From Anastatus disparis (Eukaryota > Arthropoda > Insecta > Hymenoptera > Eupelmidae), in assembly GCA_017163975.1 (NCBI GenBank), contig JAFFSR010000237.1, positions 9,486,001 through 9,550,000 of the forward strand: DNA of 64,000 bases. The letters run 5' to 3'. Below are positions 30,497 to 44,900 of the stretch, piece by piece. Within the stretch, counting starts at the first letter, position 1. The number at the start of each line of letters is the position of its first letter. The notes beneath the pieces were generated by a model. The model searched no databases and was not told the origin of the DNA. It saw only the letters and a program-made list of their open reading frames with translations. A program made the position numbers and the translations under genes.

Positions 30497-33260
30497 AATT
30501 TTTATTAATTTTGTACATAAACAATATTGTGCTAGATTTTGAAACGGAACTATATATGCACATATTAGTATTATGCATATATTTAGATATATATTTAGTA
30601 AAATAACCCTAATGAAATTAACTTCATTGATTTTTTTTTGTATTTCAAGAAAACTTTATTATGAAAATTTATTAAAGACTTTATTCCCATATAAGGCTGA
30701 TTTTTATTGTGTTCATTTTTATTATTTTTTTATTTGAGTATTCCAATTCACTTATAGTGACGCAATCATTGCAAAATGGGACTAAAGAAATTTCAATAGT
30801 TATTGTGAAATCTTGTCACATATCCTTACTTTCTGATATTGTTATTCACTGCAGTCATTCAATGTACGTACATGCCTCAAATATAAAGGTGATTGAAAAG
30901 TTTTTATTTCAAGGAATATCAAAAATAACCCTTTTTTAAGGAGGTATAATTGTGTAATACAATTCAATTTTAATTTTAATTTATAAAAAAAATTTTCTTA
31001 ATTTAAAATAAAAATAAAAGAAGTAAAAATTAAATCTCATAGTTCATTGGAAATGTTAATGTAGGTAATCAAAAATTATAAAGTTTTTTAAATTTAAGTT
31101 GAAAATAAAAAAATTTAAAATATTTACAACTCAATCAATTTATTTATTTTGCTTATGATTCAATAAAAATTAATACATCAAAATAATTTCTTTTTTTTTT
31201 ACAAATACCTTTTTTTGAATCTTTGGAAAAAAAACTAAATAAAATATAAAAAAAAGATAACAAAAATTTATCTTTACTTAATACTTAATGTAACCTACTT
31301 TTTAAAAGCAGTCAATTATAATTAAGTTGATGACAAAGATGATGGTAAGTGCTCTCTCATATATTTCTTTAAAATAAAAAAATTATTAGATAAGATAATA
31401 ATAGTTTTTTAAAACCATCCATTGTATATTTTAATATAAACATAAAACATTAAACGCTCTTTCATAAGAATAATGTAAATCATATTTAGCGCTTTTTAAT
31501 ATACGTTGAAAGAAAAAAATTACACATCATCAAATTCCTCTTACACCCACACAATGTAAGCGTGTCATATGAGCGTAAAAGATATTATATTGTACATCTA
31601 TGAAACTTAAGATTTAAAGTAATTGAATTTTTAAGTGACGTATATTTACGTTACAACAGGCGTATAATACGATTCCCGGTAAAGTATCTATTGATAAAAA
31701 TTAATTACGAATTGTTATTGATTCTATCTAAGCGATTATAAGTATTTGATATTGTTTCTTTTTAAATGATTAATCTTAAAATTTGTGACTTTGGTACGCG
31801 GAAAAAATAATTTCAACATTTTTAAACATTATCATTGCTTTTAATCATTTTTTATTAATAGAAGAGTGATTCACTATTTTCTGAAAATTATTGAAAATTT
31901 AAATTTTGTAAAAGTATTGATTCACGAGTTGTATAATTAACATTTTTAATTTAACGAAATATTTATCAATTTTTTTTGCAAGCAGTATAACATTGTTAAG
32001 CGGCTTTATTTTGATTAAATTATAAAATATGTTACGGGTTATATGAAAAGATTAACGATACATTAAAGTCAAAATATTGTCGTGCTCATAATGCCATCAT
32101 GATGCCCGCATCATTCTCATTACAAAAGCGATAAAAAAATTTTTATTTTCACAACTGGGTCAAGTAATTTAAAAATATGAAAACAGGTGAAATCCATTAC
32201 GATAAATTATTAACGCGTTGATTAGGATTTATTAAAACGAAAAAATTTTATTCGTTCAAACGGATTATCAACGAGTGTTGCACTACTTGAGCTTGTAATA
32301 TTTTAAATGCAACGAGGCGTAATTTTAAAAATGCTCGAATAATCGATATTAGAAATTGCGTAGTTGAAACACATTAAATAGATTTGAAATAGCAGAAAGA
32401 GCGATAACGGAAAATCAATGAAAAATTCTGCTAAATTAAATATTAAAAAATGCACCTGTTCGAATACCAAATAACCGAAAAATTTGTTTAATCAAATTCT
32501 TCTCGTGAATTTCCGTTAATTTACATTTCAAAGTAATAATATAGTCAATGAGCATAAGAAAAAAAAGGAAGATAAGCTCTTTAAACATCCCCCTTTAAGT
32601 ACAAGTTATAAATACATGCCAGAGTTTAAAAATAGCTTATGGAATAGTAGTCGTCGTTTATGCTGCGCTTTCAAATTAACTGTATGTGTATGTGTACTGT
32701 TTGCAATAAAATGTTTCACTGCGACAACATTGTAACAAACTAGTTCTTTTTTTTTTCTTCTTTCGTTCTTTCGATAAAACTATCAAAATATTAAAGAAAA
32801 CGTTTGCACTCGTTAATGCTAATACGCAGAAAATCGTCGGTTTGATTGCTCAGTTTTTATTTTTATCGTTCGATTTAATTTGAATTTTGAGGAAGATTAG
32901 GTTCTTAATTGAAAATAGTTGATTATCTTTAGAGTTATAAATGCGAGATAAGAGCAATTATTGAAAGTTGTTATATAAAGTTTTGTTATTAAACACTATG
33001 ATGCAATTTATGAAAATAAATGTGATTTCAATTATTTTAATAAAAACAATAAAAATTAAACGATAAATTTTTTTAAAATTATATTTCATTCATCAATCGT
33101 GTCCTCGTTCAATAATTAATTTAATGCACATTAACAAAGAGAAATAAAAAAAAATAAATTTATCTTTTAAATTAAACAAAACCGAATACGTTTTTTGACG
33201 CATTATATACGTGACTAATAATTACATGTATACAATATATTTGGCAATATACGTATAAAT
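30497..33260. other. UBL7-like 3' UTR and AT-rich intergenic DNA, no gene seen
   Basis: The UBL7-like transcript probably ends within the first kilobase; ATTAAA at about 30672 and A-rich signals near 31000 are candidates. The rest shows only scattered short open frames and no repeat that I recognise. Confidence 0.4.
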
Positions 33261-35958
33261 AATGTAGTTTTGGAAATTTGCCGTATGGTATGGGTAAAAC
33301 CGGCTGACTGGCGCCTTACACACGTGTTTTCTCCCTTCTACTTCTCTCTTTCATACATACATTTTTACCCTCTCTCAAATTCTGCGTTTCTTTTCTTTCT
33401 TTCTCGTGCGCGCTTTTTTTCCTTTTTTTTTTTCTTCTCTTTTAAAACATAAAATATATATCGAGCGCGCGCGCGTGCTGTGCGAGCGCAAAGCGAAACT
33501 CTCAATACTTCTACTTCCGAGTTTTATATACGATTCGATCGAAGATGCGTACGTACGCACGTGTAGACACGTGAAATTTTTATTCAAAAAAAGGAAAAAA
33601 TTTATTTTTTTTTCTGTTTTTAAAATTTTTTTAAATATACAGTGTGTTGCAAAGTGTTTTTTAAAATTTATTTTATTTTAAATTAATTTTCTTTAAAATT
33701 TAGTGTTAGTTTTATTTAGTAAGCTGTTTCTTTTATTTTCTACTTGCTGACGTATTATATATACCTCCAATCCACAAGGTAACTATAAAGGAATAAAAAG
33801 GAATCGCCGATTTCTTTGTATCTATATATACTTATAATAACACAAAGGCAAACATCTATAACGTCCATATATACATTAGGATAACAGTTATGGAAACGTT
33901 ATAGTTGATTGTGGAGCTGAAATATACGATGAAAAACGCCGGTTGGTTACATATGTGTGTACGTATATATAGATATATAACAAAGAAGAGGGGAATACGT
34001 TATGTATGTATATACAAAGCGGTGTATAACAACAGGATTTATAATAAGGGGGAAAATGTAGATTCGAGGGGGGTAGGCAGAAGTACGTACGTATATTTTT
34101 GGGGTAAGAAAAGTAAGAAACTTGTTAGCGCTGAACGTCTGTTGGTTGTTAATATAGCACGTGCGTTTTGTATAGACTGCTGTCTCTTCTTTTTATATCT
34201 ATATATACGCACACATAACTTCAATCGCGTCGTCTGGTTTAATTCGCACAGTTTTGCCGACGAGAGAAGAGAGCCACAAAGTGAATCTAAGCGTGTCAAA
34301 AGTAAAGGAGAATAATCAAGTTGATTAAAGAAAAATTTCGAAAAAAAGATTCTCTTCTCACGCGCGTATTTATAAACACACGATTAAAATGATAATGTTG
34401 AGTGTGAGTGTACTAAAAATTCCTCTATTAAATTCAGATGAAGTGAAGTGATAGACACACAGCTGTAGCACGGCTTTACAGATATATGTTTTGACTTATA
34501 CATATATACAACAAAAGTGCTCTCGAACTTGGTGATTATATATATACGTATATATACACATATATGTGTATATATATATAAAGTATTATAGACTGGAAAA
34601 AAGGTCTGAATGCCAAACGTTATACACTGAAAAGCCTTAAACTCTGTTACTTGTTTCGCTTTCCGTTAGTTATCGCGCGTGTGTCGAGCTGTACGCGCGA
34701 GCTCAAAAAAAAAGTAAAAGAAAAAAAAAAACGAATAAAAAAAAAAGAGAAAAGGAAAAAAAAAGTATACCAAACTGACAGCGGCGCGCGTCTTTCGAAT
34801 ATAACATCAGAAGTAATACGCTGTTTACTCATTCACGTGCTTAAACCGTTTTTTTTTTCTTTTTTTTTTTTATCTTTTCTTCCTTTCTCTATAATTTGTA
34901 CTTTTATGTATCTTTCATTTTGAAGCAGACAGTGGATTCTGATCGATAGCACTACGTTGTCGATCGATGATTCAAATCTTGATAAGGTGAGATAAGAATA
35001 TTATTTTAACGTAATTCTTTATTTATTTATTTTTTTTTCTTTAATTAAAATATTTAAAGATTCTTATAATCTATTGTAAATAGAGATATTAAACTATGAC
35101 TCAAAATAATAATAACGAACATATGTTCGAAGAAGATAAAACTGTAATTTTATCGATTCTTTAAAATAAATTCAAACTCGATATTAAATTAAAAAGATAC
35201 TGGATCTTATTAAAGCAAAATAAAAAAGAAAACCTAGTATCGGCTATTTCGCATTGCTTATGTATATAAGATGCATCTCTCGAGTGTATAGCAGACGAAA
35301 CTCGATATGCTTGCTCCGAGTTTTATAGATAACGAGCCATATGCAGCTGCACTTATAAGAAGATGAAGAAGAAGAAGAAGTTAAGCGCCGAATTAAATGT
35401 TTTTTTTTAGGTAGTGCACATATCCTTGATATACGCGTATACGTATATACACATGTGTTCCGATGGTTTAAATTTTTTTCTTTAAGCTCCGCGCGCATTT
35501 GTAATAATTGCGAGAGAGAAGGAGGCTCTTTTAATTTTCCTTAATTGCCAAAGAGTTGCGGCCACCCACGTATTATATTCGTTCCTTTCGGGTTATTAAA
35601 TCCAATTGTCAGCATTATGAGAGCCGCATCAAATATACACTAACATATACAATTGCCGTTTCGTATATCGATACATACGAAAGAAAAAATAAAAGAGGAG
35701 AAAAGTAATTCATTGAAATATGCGAGAGGCCTGCACAAGTTGCACTTTTAGTTAATAAGTGAATGTGTCGGAGCGTGAAGTGAATATAAAGAAAGAATAT
35801 TTTTTTAAAAATTTATAATTTCAGAGAGAGTGTGTGTGTGAGATAATATAAAACAGGAGTAATAACGGATTTTTTAAAAAGAGGTGTATATTTTTTTCAG
35901 AATTAATTGAAAAATTCCAAATTTTTTTAAAGAAAAAAGAGAAAAAAAAGTTAAAAAA
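33261..35958 (+). promoter_or_regulatory. Probable promoter / 5' UTR region of the NKCC gene
   Basis: The stretch is richer in CpG and in CA/TG steps than its surroundings (GAGCGCGCGCGCG near 33462, further CpG clusters at 33540-33570 and 34670-34800). A plausible 5' UTR exon ends at 34986 before gtgaga (donor 34987). Acceptors at 35824 (tttcag) or 35900 (tttttttcag) would join it to the coding exon beginning at ATG 35959. A 136-codon + frame at 33905-34315 has no recognisable domain and is probably chance. Transcription start was not located. Confidence 0.45.
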
Positions 35959-38900
35959 ATGACTTACGAAAACGGCAGACAGCGTAAACAATCCAACAGA
36001 GATGACAACGAGGAAGACGACGAAGAGGTCGAGCTTAGATCGTTGCAAAGGCGCACGAGATTTCACGTTAATCGCGTCGATAGTATGGAAGGTCGTGCGA
36101 GTTTACTTGGTGAACAAGAGACGCGAAAATCATTGAGACACATGACCAGGGAAGCATTGCCAAGGCTCGATAATTACAGAAATATTTTGAGCATTCAAGC
36201 TGCTCATAGACCATCCCTTGACGAGCTTCATAATCCTACTCTTGACAAGGTAAAAATATACATTTTTTTTTGCTTTTGCTTATTAGTACAAATTAACTGC
36301 AGCATTGTTCAAGTTTATTTCTGTAAATGTAAAAAAAGAGAATATCCGCATTTTTTACTTAGCGTGATTAAAAACTATTAACAGGAATTTTTTCAATGTT
36401 TTTAGATGATTTATATTTTTTACTTTTTAAATATTGCGAAAATATATTGTTTTATTAGTCAAATTAAATTTTAAATGTTTTTAATTAAAGTCAAGATATA
36501 CATTGTGATCAATAATGCAGCCTTCTAATGATAGCATAAAAACGATATAATTGATAAAATTATAAAAAAAGTTTTCATACGCTTCCTAAAAACTGATGTA
36601 GATTCGTAAAAGAATTGTCATCTTAATTGCAAGTTTCTTCTTTTTTTTTTGTTCTTTAACAAGCTGTTAGTTGACCACGACCTGTAAGTTACCTCGAGTA
36701 AACAGCTAACTTAATCGTTCGAAGTGACTAATAACGTATACGACCGTAACTCAATTTGCGCCTTGTCTCATCTCTCTTATTTTTTTTTATGATCTTCATT
36801 GCACTTTAAAGTTTAATGTCTTAATCTACATAAACTTTTACGAATAGCTAATTTTTTACTTTTGGAATACGTTACGAGTTGAAACTTTTATTGTTTGCTT
36901 TCTAAATACATTTAAATGTGTTTAGATAACAAAAATTTTTGGTTATGGATTTTTCATGGTTTTAGAAAATAAGTCTAAATTTTACCGGATCAAATATACT
37001 TTACGAGCACACAATATCTAAGATATTTTTTTCACAAATATTTGAAATCGTAACTAATTTGCTATTTAAAAAAAAAAAAAAAAAACTATGTGAAAGTTTA
37101 GATTGAAATCCTTGGAATTAAAAAAAAGAGTCACGCGGAAACCTTGGATCGTTACTTAATTCCAATAAAAGAGAATTAGGAAGACGATTAATTCCAAATA
37201 AAACAAATATATATCCAAATTAAATTTTTAATCAAAATTCCTTCTATTTACATAAAATTAAATATTTTTAAAAAATCGTTACATAAAATCGTTAAATTTT
37301 TCTTCGATAAACGCGTCCCTGAACATGCGTTATCTTAAAAAAACATATTGATCCTTAGCAAACATCCAAGCAAACAAAAACATACTTTGTTTCTTATTTT
37401 TTTTTTCAACTTTGAAATTAAGCATCTAAGATTAATGCAACAGGTGTAGACATACTAAAGTGCACACATATATGTATATATATATATATAAAACGAAGCT
37501 TCATAAAGCCGCCTACGCGCGTGTTGTTAATCTCACGAAATTCAATAAAGAGGAGGCACAAAACTCTTCAAGTCAGGGACAATGGGTTGGCAAATGTATA
37601 TATATGTGTAACGTTAAAAAGTCATTACATTACGTAAAATCGTTTATTCCACTCCTCATTGGCTTTGACCCTTCCTTTTCGTTGGAGAAGAGAACCTCAC
37701 CAGTTGAATCATTCTTAATACAATATTATCTATTGTGCTAAATCGCTCGATCACCTGCATACCTTTTTTTTCTTCTTCTCGCTTTTTAATGTCCAGTAAT
37801 TTTTATTTTCACTTTTTTTTATATACTTTAAAAAAAAAATATTTTTTTTCTTAGTAATTTTCCTTTTCCTTGCCAATTTATCTTTTTATCCGTTTAACTG
37901 TATATATATCAATCTATCATTATTATACCGTTACTTATCCTTTTATTGTGATGGAATTAATTTTTATCGTTTACTTTATCTCCACACACTATTTCTTTTT
38001 ATAATTACTGTTTACATCTTTTGTAATAGTTTTTTTTTTCTCTTCTTAAAATCATGGATTTATTATAGCCTATTACCGGCTACTCTTACAGCGGAATCTT
38101 TTTAAACACGCGATTATTTTAAACTTTGTACTTTAAATCTTAACGCTGCGACGGGATTCACGTGCATTAACGTGCAAATTAAATAAACGCCTGAATTTCA
38201 AATTTTTTTCATCCAATTGATTTTTTAACGGGCATTTTTTTACTGTTAACACAATGCAATGGTTAATAGTTCTCGTAATTTGATAGTTTTTTTTTTCTCA
38301 TTGACTATAGTAATTTAATAAATTTGTATTGATTTACGCTCAATTTACATAAACGCTCTTTACCAGTTAATAAATCAATCGGATAATGGGTTTTAATGAA
38401 ATGTTCTTACATAAATTCTTATGAATATCTTTTTTAAAGTACTGTTTTTTTATTAGATTGAGAAAATAATGATGCAGTAAAAATCAGCATCCTTTGTGCA
38501 AAAATTATTACAACTGTAATAATGCCATTGTTGGGAAAAAAAATTATTATAATTTATTGCGAAAATTCGCTAGAATTTTTATAAAACTTCCTTAACGCTG
38601 AATTTATTAAAGACATTTACATACTTCGTAGGTACTAAAATTATAATAAATTTAGCCATTATCATTATTCTCGGTGCATTTTTTTAAAACGTTAAATTTT
38701 TTTTATTCTAACTAATAAAATTTGATAACAATGGAAATGAAATAAACCTCTTGTTTTTATGGCGCTTTAGTTAAAAATAAATGCGCAACTGGGTACGCGC
38801 CACCGAAAAGTACATCTTATTTGCTCAAGATAAGATCTTAAAAATTCTTTTATTATAAGCAATTGTGAATTTGTAAAAGTAATTACGTCTCAATTAAAAT

Positions 38901-41900
38901 TTACTTACGTACACGTATTTTATGCACGATTTGAACAAGTGTTTTATTTTCTTATAATAAATTTATCAATCGAGAGAAACTTTGCATTAATAATTTTATT
39001 TTCAAGTGAATGTAAAGGCCTGACTATAGTTTCGAAATCGTTGAATTAAAAAAAGAGAAAAAGAAATAACGTTTTATTGACTTTTATTGCCAATAATTAA
39101 TTGGATTTTATGGACTTTAAATATATTTACATGCTACACGTCAAAACTTTTAATCCATATAAACACATGTATTTTTGAGTGTGTATTTTTTTCGAGGATG
39201 CGTGGTTAAAAGCTCACGTCATCGAATACACACAAAACATCATCGCTCGTCTAACGCCGCTTGTTTTTAATCGTTTGACCTCAAAAAATTAAACGAATCC
39301 AATGATTTACTGTATTACTTTTTAAATACGACTGCTGAGCAATTGGATAATAATAATAATGAAATCGAAAAAATTTATAACATTTGCATTTGGGAAAGAA
39401 AAAAGAGGAGAAGTTATGCGTAACATTCTTTGAATAAATTTAATTTCCGTGATAAATTAATAAAAAAAGAAAAAAGAAGAAACAAAACGTTATCAGTCCG
39501 ACTACCGTTTATTTAAGAATTTTTACTCATTACACATATTTTCTTGCCTTGTTTTATTGCTTAATCAAGCACGAATTAATACATAAGTAGTCAAGTTAAG
39601 TCAAGGTTACGTATTCTACTAGTTATCTGGAATTATTTCACTCTTTTTTTTTTCTTTTTAATTTTAGAAAAAGTAATATTAGAATATTAATATCGTATTC
39701 TAAATATTTGCTTAGGTTCGCGCTGAATTTTGCTTACGTTTGAATGTTTCAACTTGTAATACGTCTTTTTTGTACTTATCAGCTTACGACAAATCACTTT
39801 ATATTTATGAGTTTTGAAAAAAATTTACAACTATGATTCATTAGCCTTACAACTCAGATTATACTGATATTGTTTTATAAAAAAAAAATTTTTTAAATAA
39901 TAATGTCATTTTTTAGTTGGATGATTCAAGCTGATAAGTTATGTAAGAAAGTTGATAAAATATTTTATTTTTACATTAATAGTAATCGTCGCTTGGTTAA
40001 CTCGAAAAGCAGATCGAAAGTAAAACATTTCCTACGTCTCAAATTGGCGAGCAAAGTAAATTTATTCCCGCTAATGTTACTAAAATAAAAAGAAATTAAC
40101 AAATAAATTATTAAAGTGTTTTCTTCAATTTTTAGTATTTATTTCTTGAAAAAAATACCGTTTAAATGATCATTAAAATTAATATATTATGCATCTTGAG
40201 AGGAAAAGAATTGGTCAACTCATAGCTTGTGCAAACCTATTTCTCAATAGCGACCCGAAAATACCACATTTCATTTTCGATGCCGGGTAAAAATGTGGTA
40301 CTTTCAACACGCAAAATTACCAAGTTCTTAATTTTATTTGCATTTATTTAAATATAAAGAGTCTTTATTATGAAACGTAGAAAAATTGTTGACTTGTTTG
40401 TCATAAAAAAAAATTATGTTACACAGAGCACAGCCCATAACGCTGGAGCAATAGGCAACTTTCAACACGCAAAATTACCAAGTAACAGTATAAAATTCGG
40501 ATGGATTCAAGGAGTATTAATAAGATGTCTCCTAAACATATGGGGTGTTATGCTATTCCTGCGACTCTCTTGGGTAGTCGCACAAACTGGAGTCGGTAAG
40601 AATTTAATCAAAAACCGAGAAAAAAAAAAGAAAATTTTTCCTATTACGCACGATTACGTTATAATTATATGAAAAAATTAAATATTTCAGGAGAAGCGAT
40701 ATTATTAATTATGACCACAACAGTAGTTACAACGATAACAGCGCTTTCTATGTCCGCAATCAGCACGAACGGTCTTATCAAAGGAGGTGAATGCCGTTGA
40801 ATAAAGTTTATTTTTTTTTCAAATATTTTTAAAAATCACATAAAATTTTATCACAAAACAGTTGAACATTATTTTATTGTTTACAATACACTTCAACAAT
40901 ACTATTCAAACTTGTAATTCTGACTTTGCTATTTTTTTTAAAGTATAAATCATACTAAAAAAAATTTGACTGGATAAGTTTACGTAAAACTACTAGATTT
41001 ATAAAATTATGTAATTTTATGTATGTTTCTCCGAACTTAGTAAAATTACGTTTTATTATTAATTATAAATCATTTTTCAGAAAAAAAAAATTATTTTCAT
41101 TATTAAATATTTCAGTCAAATTTTTTTTCTTCTTTGACGTCGCAATATTTATGTTATTTATAATGCTAATCAGCGACGGAGTTCGTAAGTGTGTTTGTGA
41201 ACAAAACACATGTAAAGTATACAGAGCTGCTTGTATAAATCAGCCGAAAGCGGGATTCGAACTCGGAACCCCGAGCTTACGAATCCAACACTCTACCGAC
41301 TAAGCCACTCACCGGCTCAGCCAATAAATTAACTTTTAGACGTAAAAAACTAATGTCTTAAAATTTCAAAGAAAACTGGATTCCAATAATAAAAGACCAT
41401 TACCTTGTTCTCAGGTGGAACCTATTACATGATATCAAGATCATTGGGTCCGGAATTCGGAGGTTCGATAGGTTTGATATTTTCGTTAGCCAATGCGGTA
41501 GCGTGTGCCATGTACGTTGTTGGTTTTTGCGAGAGTATGGTGGATTGCTTAAAAGCCTACAACGCATGTATGTTCAACTGCGATAGTAGCGATATACGGG
41601 TAATCGGTTCGTCTTATTTTGCTTTAATTTCAGCAATTTTTTTTTTCTATCTTCATTTTAATACAGATAAAATTAATTAAAAATTTAATTTATTCGTATT
41701 TTAGGAGTTATTACAATAGCAGTATTATTACTTATCGTTGTGGTTGGTATGGAATGGGAAGCAAAAGCTCAGCTTGGATTGCTGGTCATTCTGCTCGTAG
41801 CTATTGTTGATTTTTTCATTGGAACATTAATTGGACCTAAAAATAATACCGAAAAGGCTAAAGGTTTCATTGGGTATAATGGTAAATTAAACATATTTTT

Positions 41901-44900
41901 TATTTATAAACTTAACGATAATTAATAATAATTATAACTAATACCAATTTTCTTTTATATGGAATAGTTGAACTGTTAAAGGAAAACTTTTTGCCGGACT
42001 ATCGAAAAGTTGAAGATACTTCGCACAATTTCTTTTCTGTGTTTGCCATTTTCTTTCCTGCCGCAACAGGAATTTTAGCAGGTGCCAATATATCTGGGGA
42101 TTTAAAGGTATGCTTTAAAGTATATTCAATTTCTTTCTTATATCTAATGTGTACTTAACGATGTTGCATTCTTTTGTAGGATCCACAAGTAGCCATACCC
42201 AAGGGTACATTATTAGCCATATTAATTACAACCCTCTCTTACCTATTAATGGCAGTTGCAGTTGGAGCAACTGTTATGCGCGATGCTACCGGCGACGTTG
42301 CTGATTTAATGGATTCATTTAACGAATCCATAAAAAATTTGTCGTCGTTGCCGTCCTTTTTTAACGATTCGTTAGAACACATACTGCCGGATAACGATAC
42401 TGGAAATTGGAGTCCTTATGGTACAAATTTTAACTGCACTGCTGGACAGTGCCATTATGGAAGTCAAAATAGTTTTCAGGTATTGACAAATAATTTTTAT
42501 ATCATTTTTCGTTAGTAATTTCTATTATTTTATTATTTTACAAGTTATCAATATAATTTTTATATATTTAAATAATATCATAATTTATTTATTTGTTTAA
42601 AATTTGTATTACTTTATTTTTATTATAATAATAATGAATAATTTTTTCATTATTTGAATAATATTAAAATTAATGTATTCATTTAAATTCTTACAAGCAT
42701 TAACCTTTTGATATTTAAACCGAATAACGTATAGAAATAGACATTTTAATAATTGATCATCCCAATATGCAGGTAATAGAACTGGTTTCCGCGTTCGGGC
42801 CATTTATCTATGCGGGATGCTTTGCAGCGACTCTTTCAAGTGCTCTGGCATCCCTCGTATCCGCTCCAAAAGTTTTTCAAGCTTTGTGCATGGATAAATT
42901 GTATCCTGGTATACATTGGTTCAGCGGTAAAGAAGGAAAAGAACCCGTTCGAGGTTACCTGCTTACGTTTTTCATTGCCATTGCTTTTATTCTCATTGGT
43001 AATTAGCAATATTTTTTCTTTATTAATCAATTGGTTCTTCGAATAATCAAATGTACTAATAAATAATTTTCTTTTTTAGGTGAATTGAATGCGATCGCTC
43101 CACTCATCTCCAATTTCTTTTTAGCCGCTTATACACTCGTTAATTTTAGTACTTTTCATGCTTCATTTACTAAACCTATTGGATGGCGTCCTACATTTAA
43201 GGTATTATTCAAAATTTATCTTTTATTATAATAAATTATTCGCTGTAATCTAAAAAATTTTATTCTTTTTAGTATTATAATATGTGGTTAAGTCTCGCTG
43301 GATCTATTATATGTGTAGCTGTCATGTTTTTAATTTCATGGTGGACTGCTCTTATAACTTTGTCCGCTGTTTTAGCATTGTATCTAGTTGTATCTTACAG
43401 AAAACCAGGTGAATATAATAAATACAAATCTTTTAAATTTTTTCTAAAACAAAATTGTTTTATTTATTTAAGTATTTTGGTTTTCTTAATTTTAATATTT
43501 TTTTCATTCATACATTAATGTTAAATTGATAAAATAAAATTTCCTTATTTCAGATGTGAATTGGGGTTCAACGACGCAAGCACAAATGTACAATAATGCC
43601 TTGACTTCAGTACAACAATTAGATAGAGTTGAAGATCACGTAAAGAATTATAGGCCGCAGATTCTGGTTCTTACTGGAAAACCCAGTTCAAGATCATCTC
43701 TTCTTGATTTCGCGCATCACATTACTAAAAATCAGAGTCTTCTTGTCTGTGGACATATTATTGAAGTAAATAACTTTTCTTCATACTTTTTACTATTGTT
43801 TATTTTTTTTTCTTACAAAATTTATAATTTTAATTTAATTTAGACTGCTTTGCCGCATAAAACGCGATCAATGATTATATCAAAAACTACGTCATGGCTC
43901 AGAAATAATAAAGTGAAAGCATTTTACTCTGTGGTTGATGGATCAGATTTTCAAGACGGTGCTACTTCACTTATGCAGGCATGTGGACTTGGAAAAATGC
44001 GCCCAAATATTTTATTAATGGGTTACAAACAAGATTGGGCTTCTTGTCCAAGAGGAAATTTAGTTATGTATTTTAATGTTATGCAGTAAGTATAGTTGTT
44101 TTTAAATAAATCCTTAATTTATGGATTGAAAATTATGAAAAATTAATTAAAAAATTTATTTCCAATAAAGCAAAGCCTTTGACATGCACATAGCAGTAGC
44201 TTTATTGAGGATAAGTGAAGGCTTAGATTACGATAATGCTGAAGATGATAGTCAAGATTTACAAAAGAAACCAAGAATTCCTCCAAATCAAAGTTTCTCA
44301 CAATTAAGTCAAGGTAACTGGAAAAAAATATAAAGAAATTGAGTAAATTTAACAGTTAATATTTTATAAATTGAATAATTTTTTTTATAGCAAGCAGCAT
44401 ATCGGATGTGTCAATGCCTGGTAGTCCCACACCTAGAAGAGGAGATAAAATAATCAGCGATAGCCCAAATCCAAATACTACTCCGACAAATCGTGATGAG
44501 AAAACTGAAAACCAAAGTAATGTCATTGGAATATCAAAAGATGTTTTCCTGAATACATTAAGCAAGTTCCAGAAGAAACAAAAGAAAGGTACTATTGATG
44601 TATGGTGGTTATACGATGATGGTGGCCTTACACTTTTGTTACCCTACATTATAAGTACGAGGCGGAATTGGTCAAATTGTAAACTGAGAGTATTTGCTTT
44701 GGCAAACAGGAATTCTGAATTAGAATATGAACAGAGAAGGTATATTAGAATGCAAACATTTACATATTAAAAAAAAAATTTGAATATAAAATTATTAAAA
44801 TAAATTTTCTATTCAGCATGGCGAGTCTTCTTTCAAAATTCCGTATAGATTATTCAGCACTGAAGGTAATCTCTGGCATCTCAAAACCAGCAAAACCAGA

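Noticed and set aside
33905..34315. 136-codon open frame on + upstream of the cotransporter
   Set aside because: No domain, odd composition dominated by ATG/TAT-type repeats, and the opposite strand is equally open. Probably 5' UTR or promoter DNA.
40787..41414. Search for a second copy of the 96-bp NKCC cassette exon
   Set aside because: Only AT-rich sequence and a reverse SINE were found.
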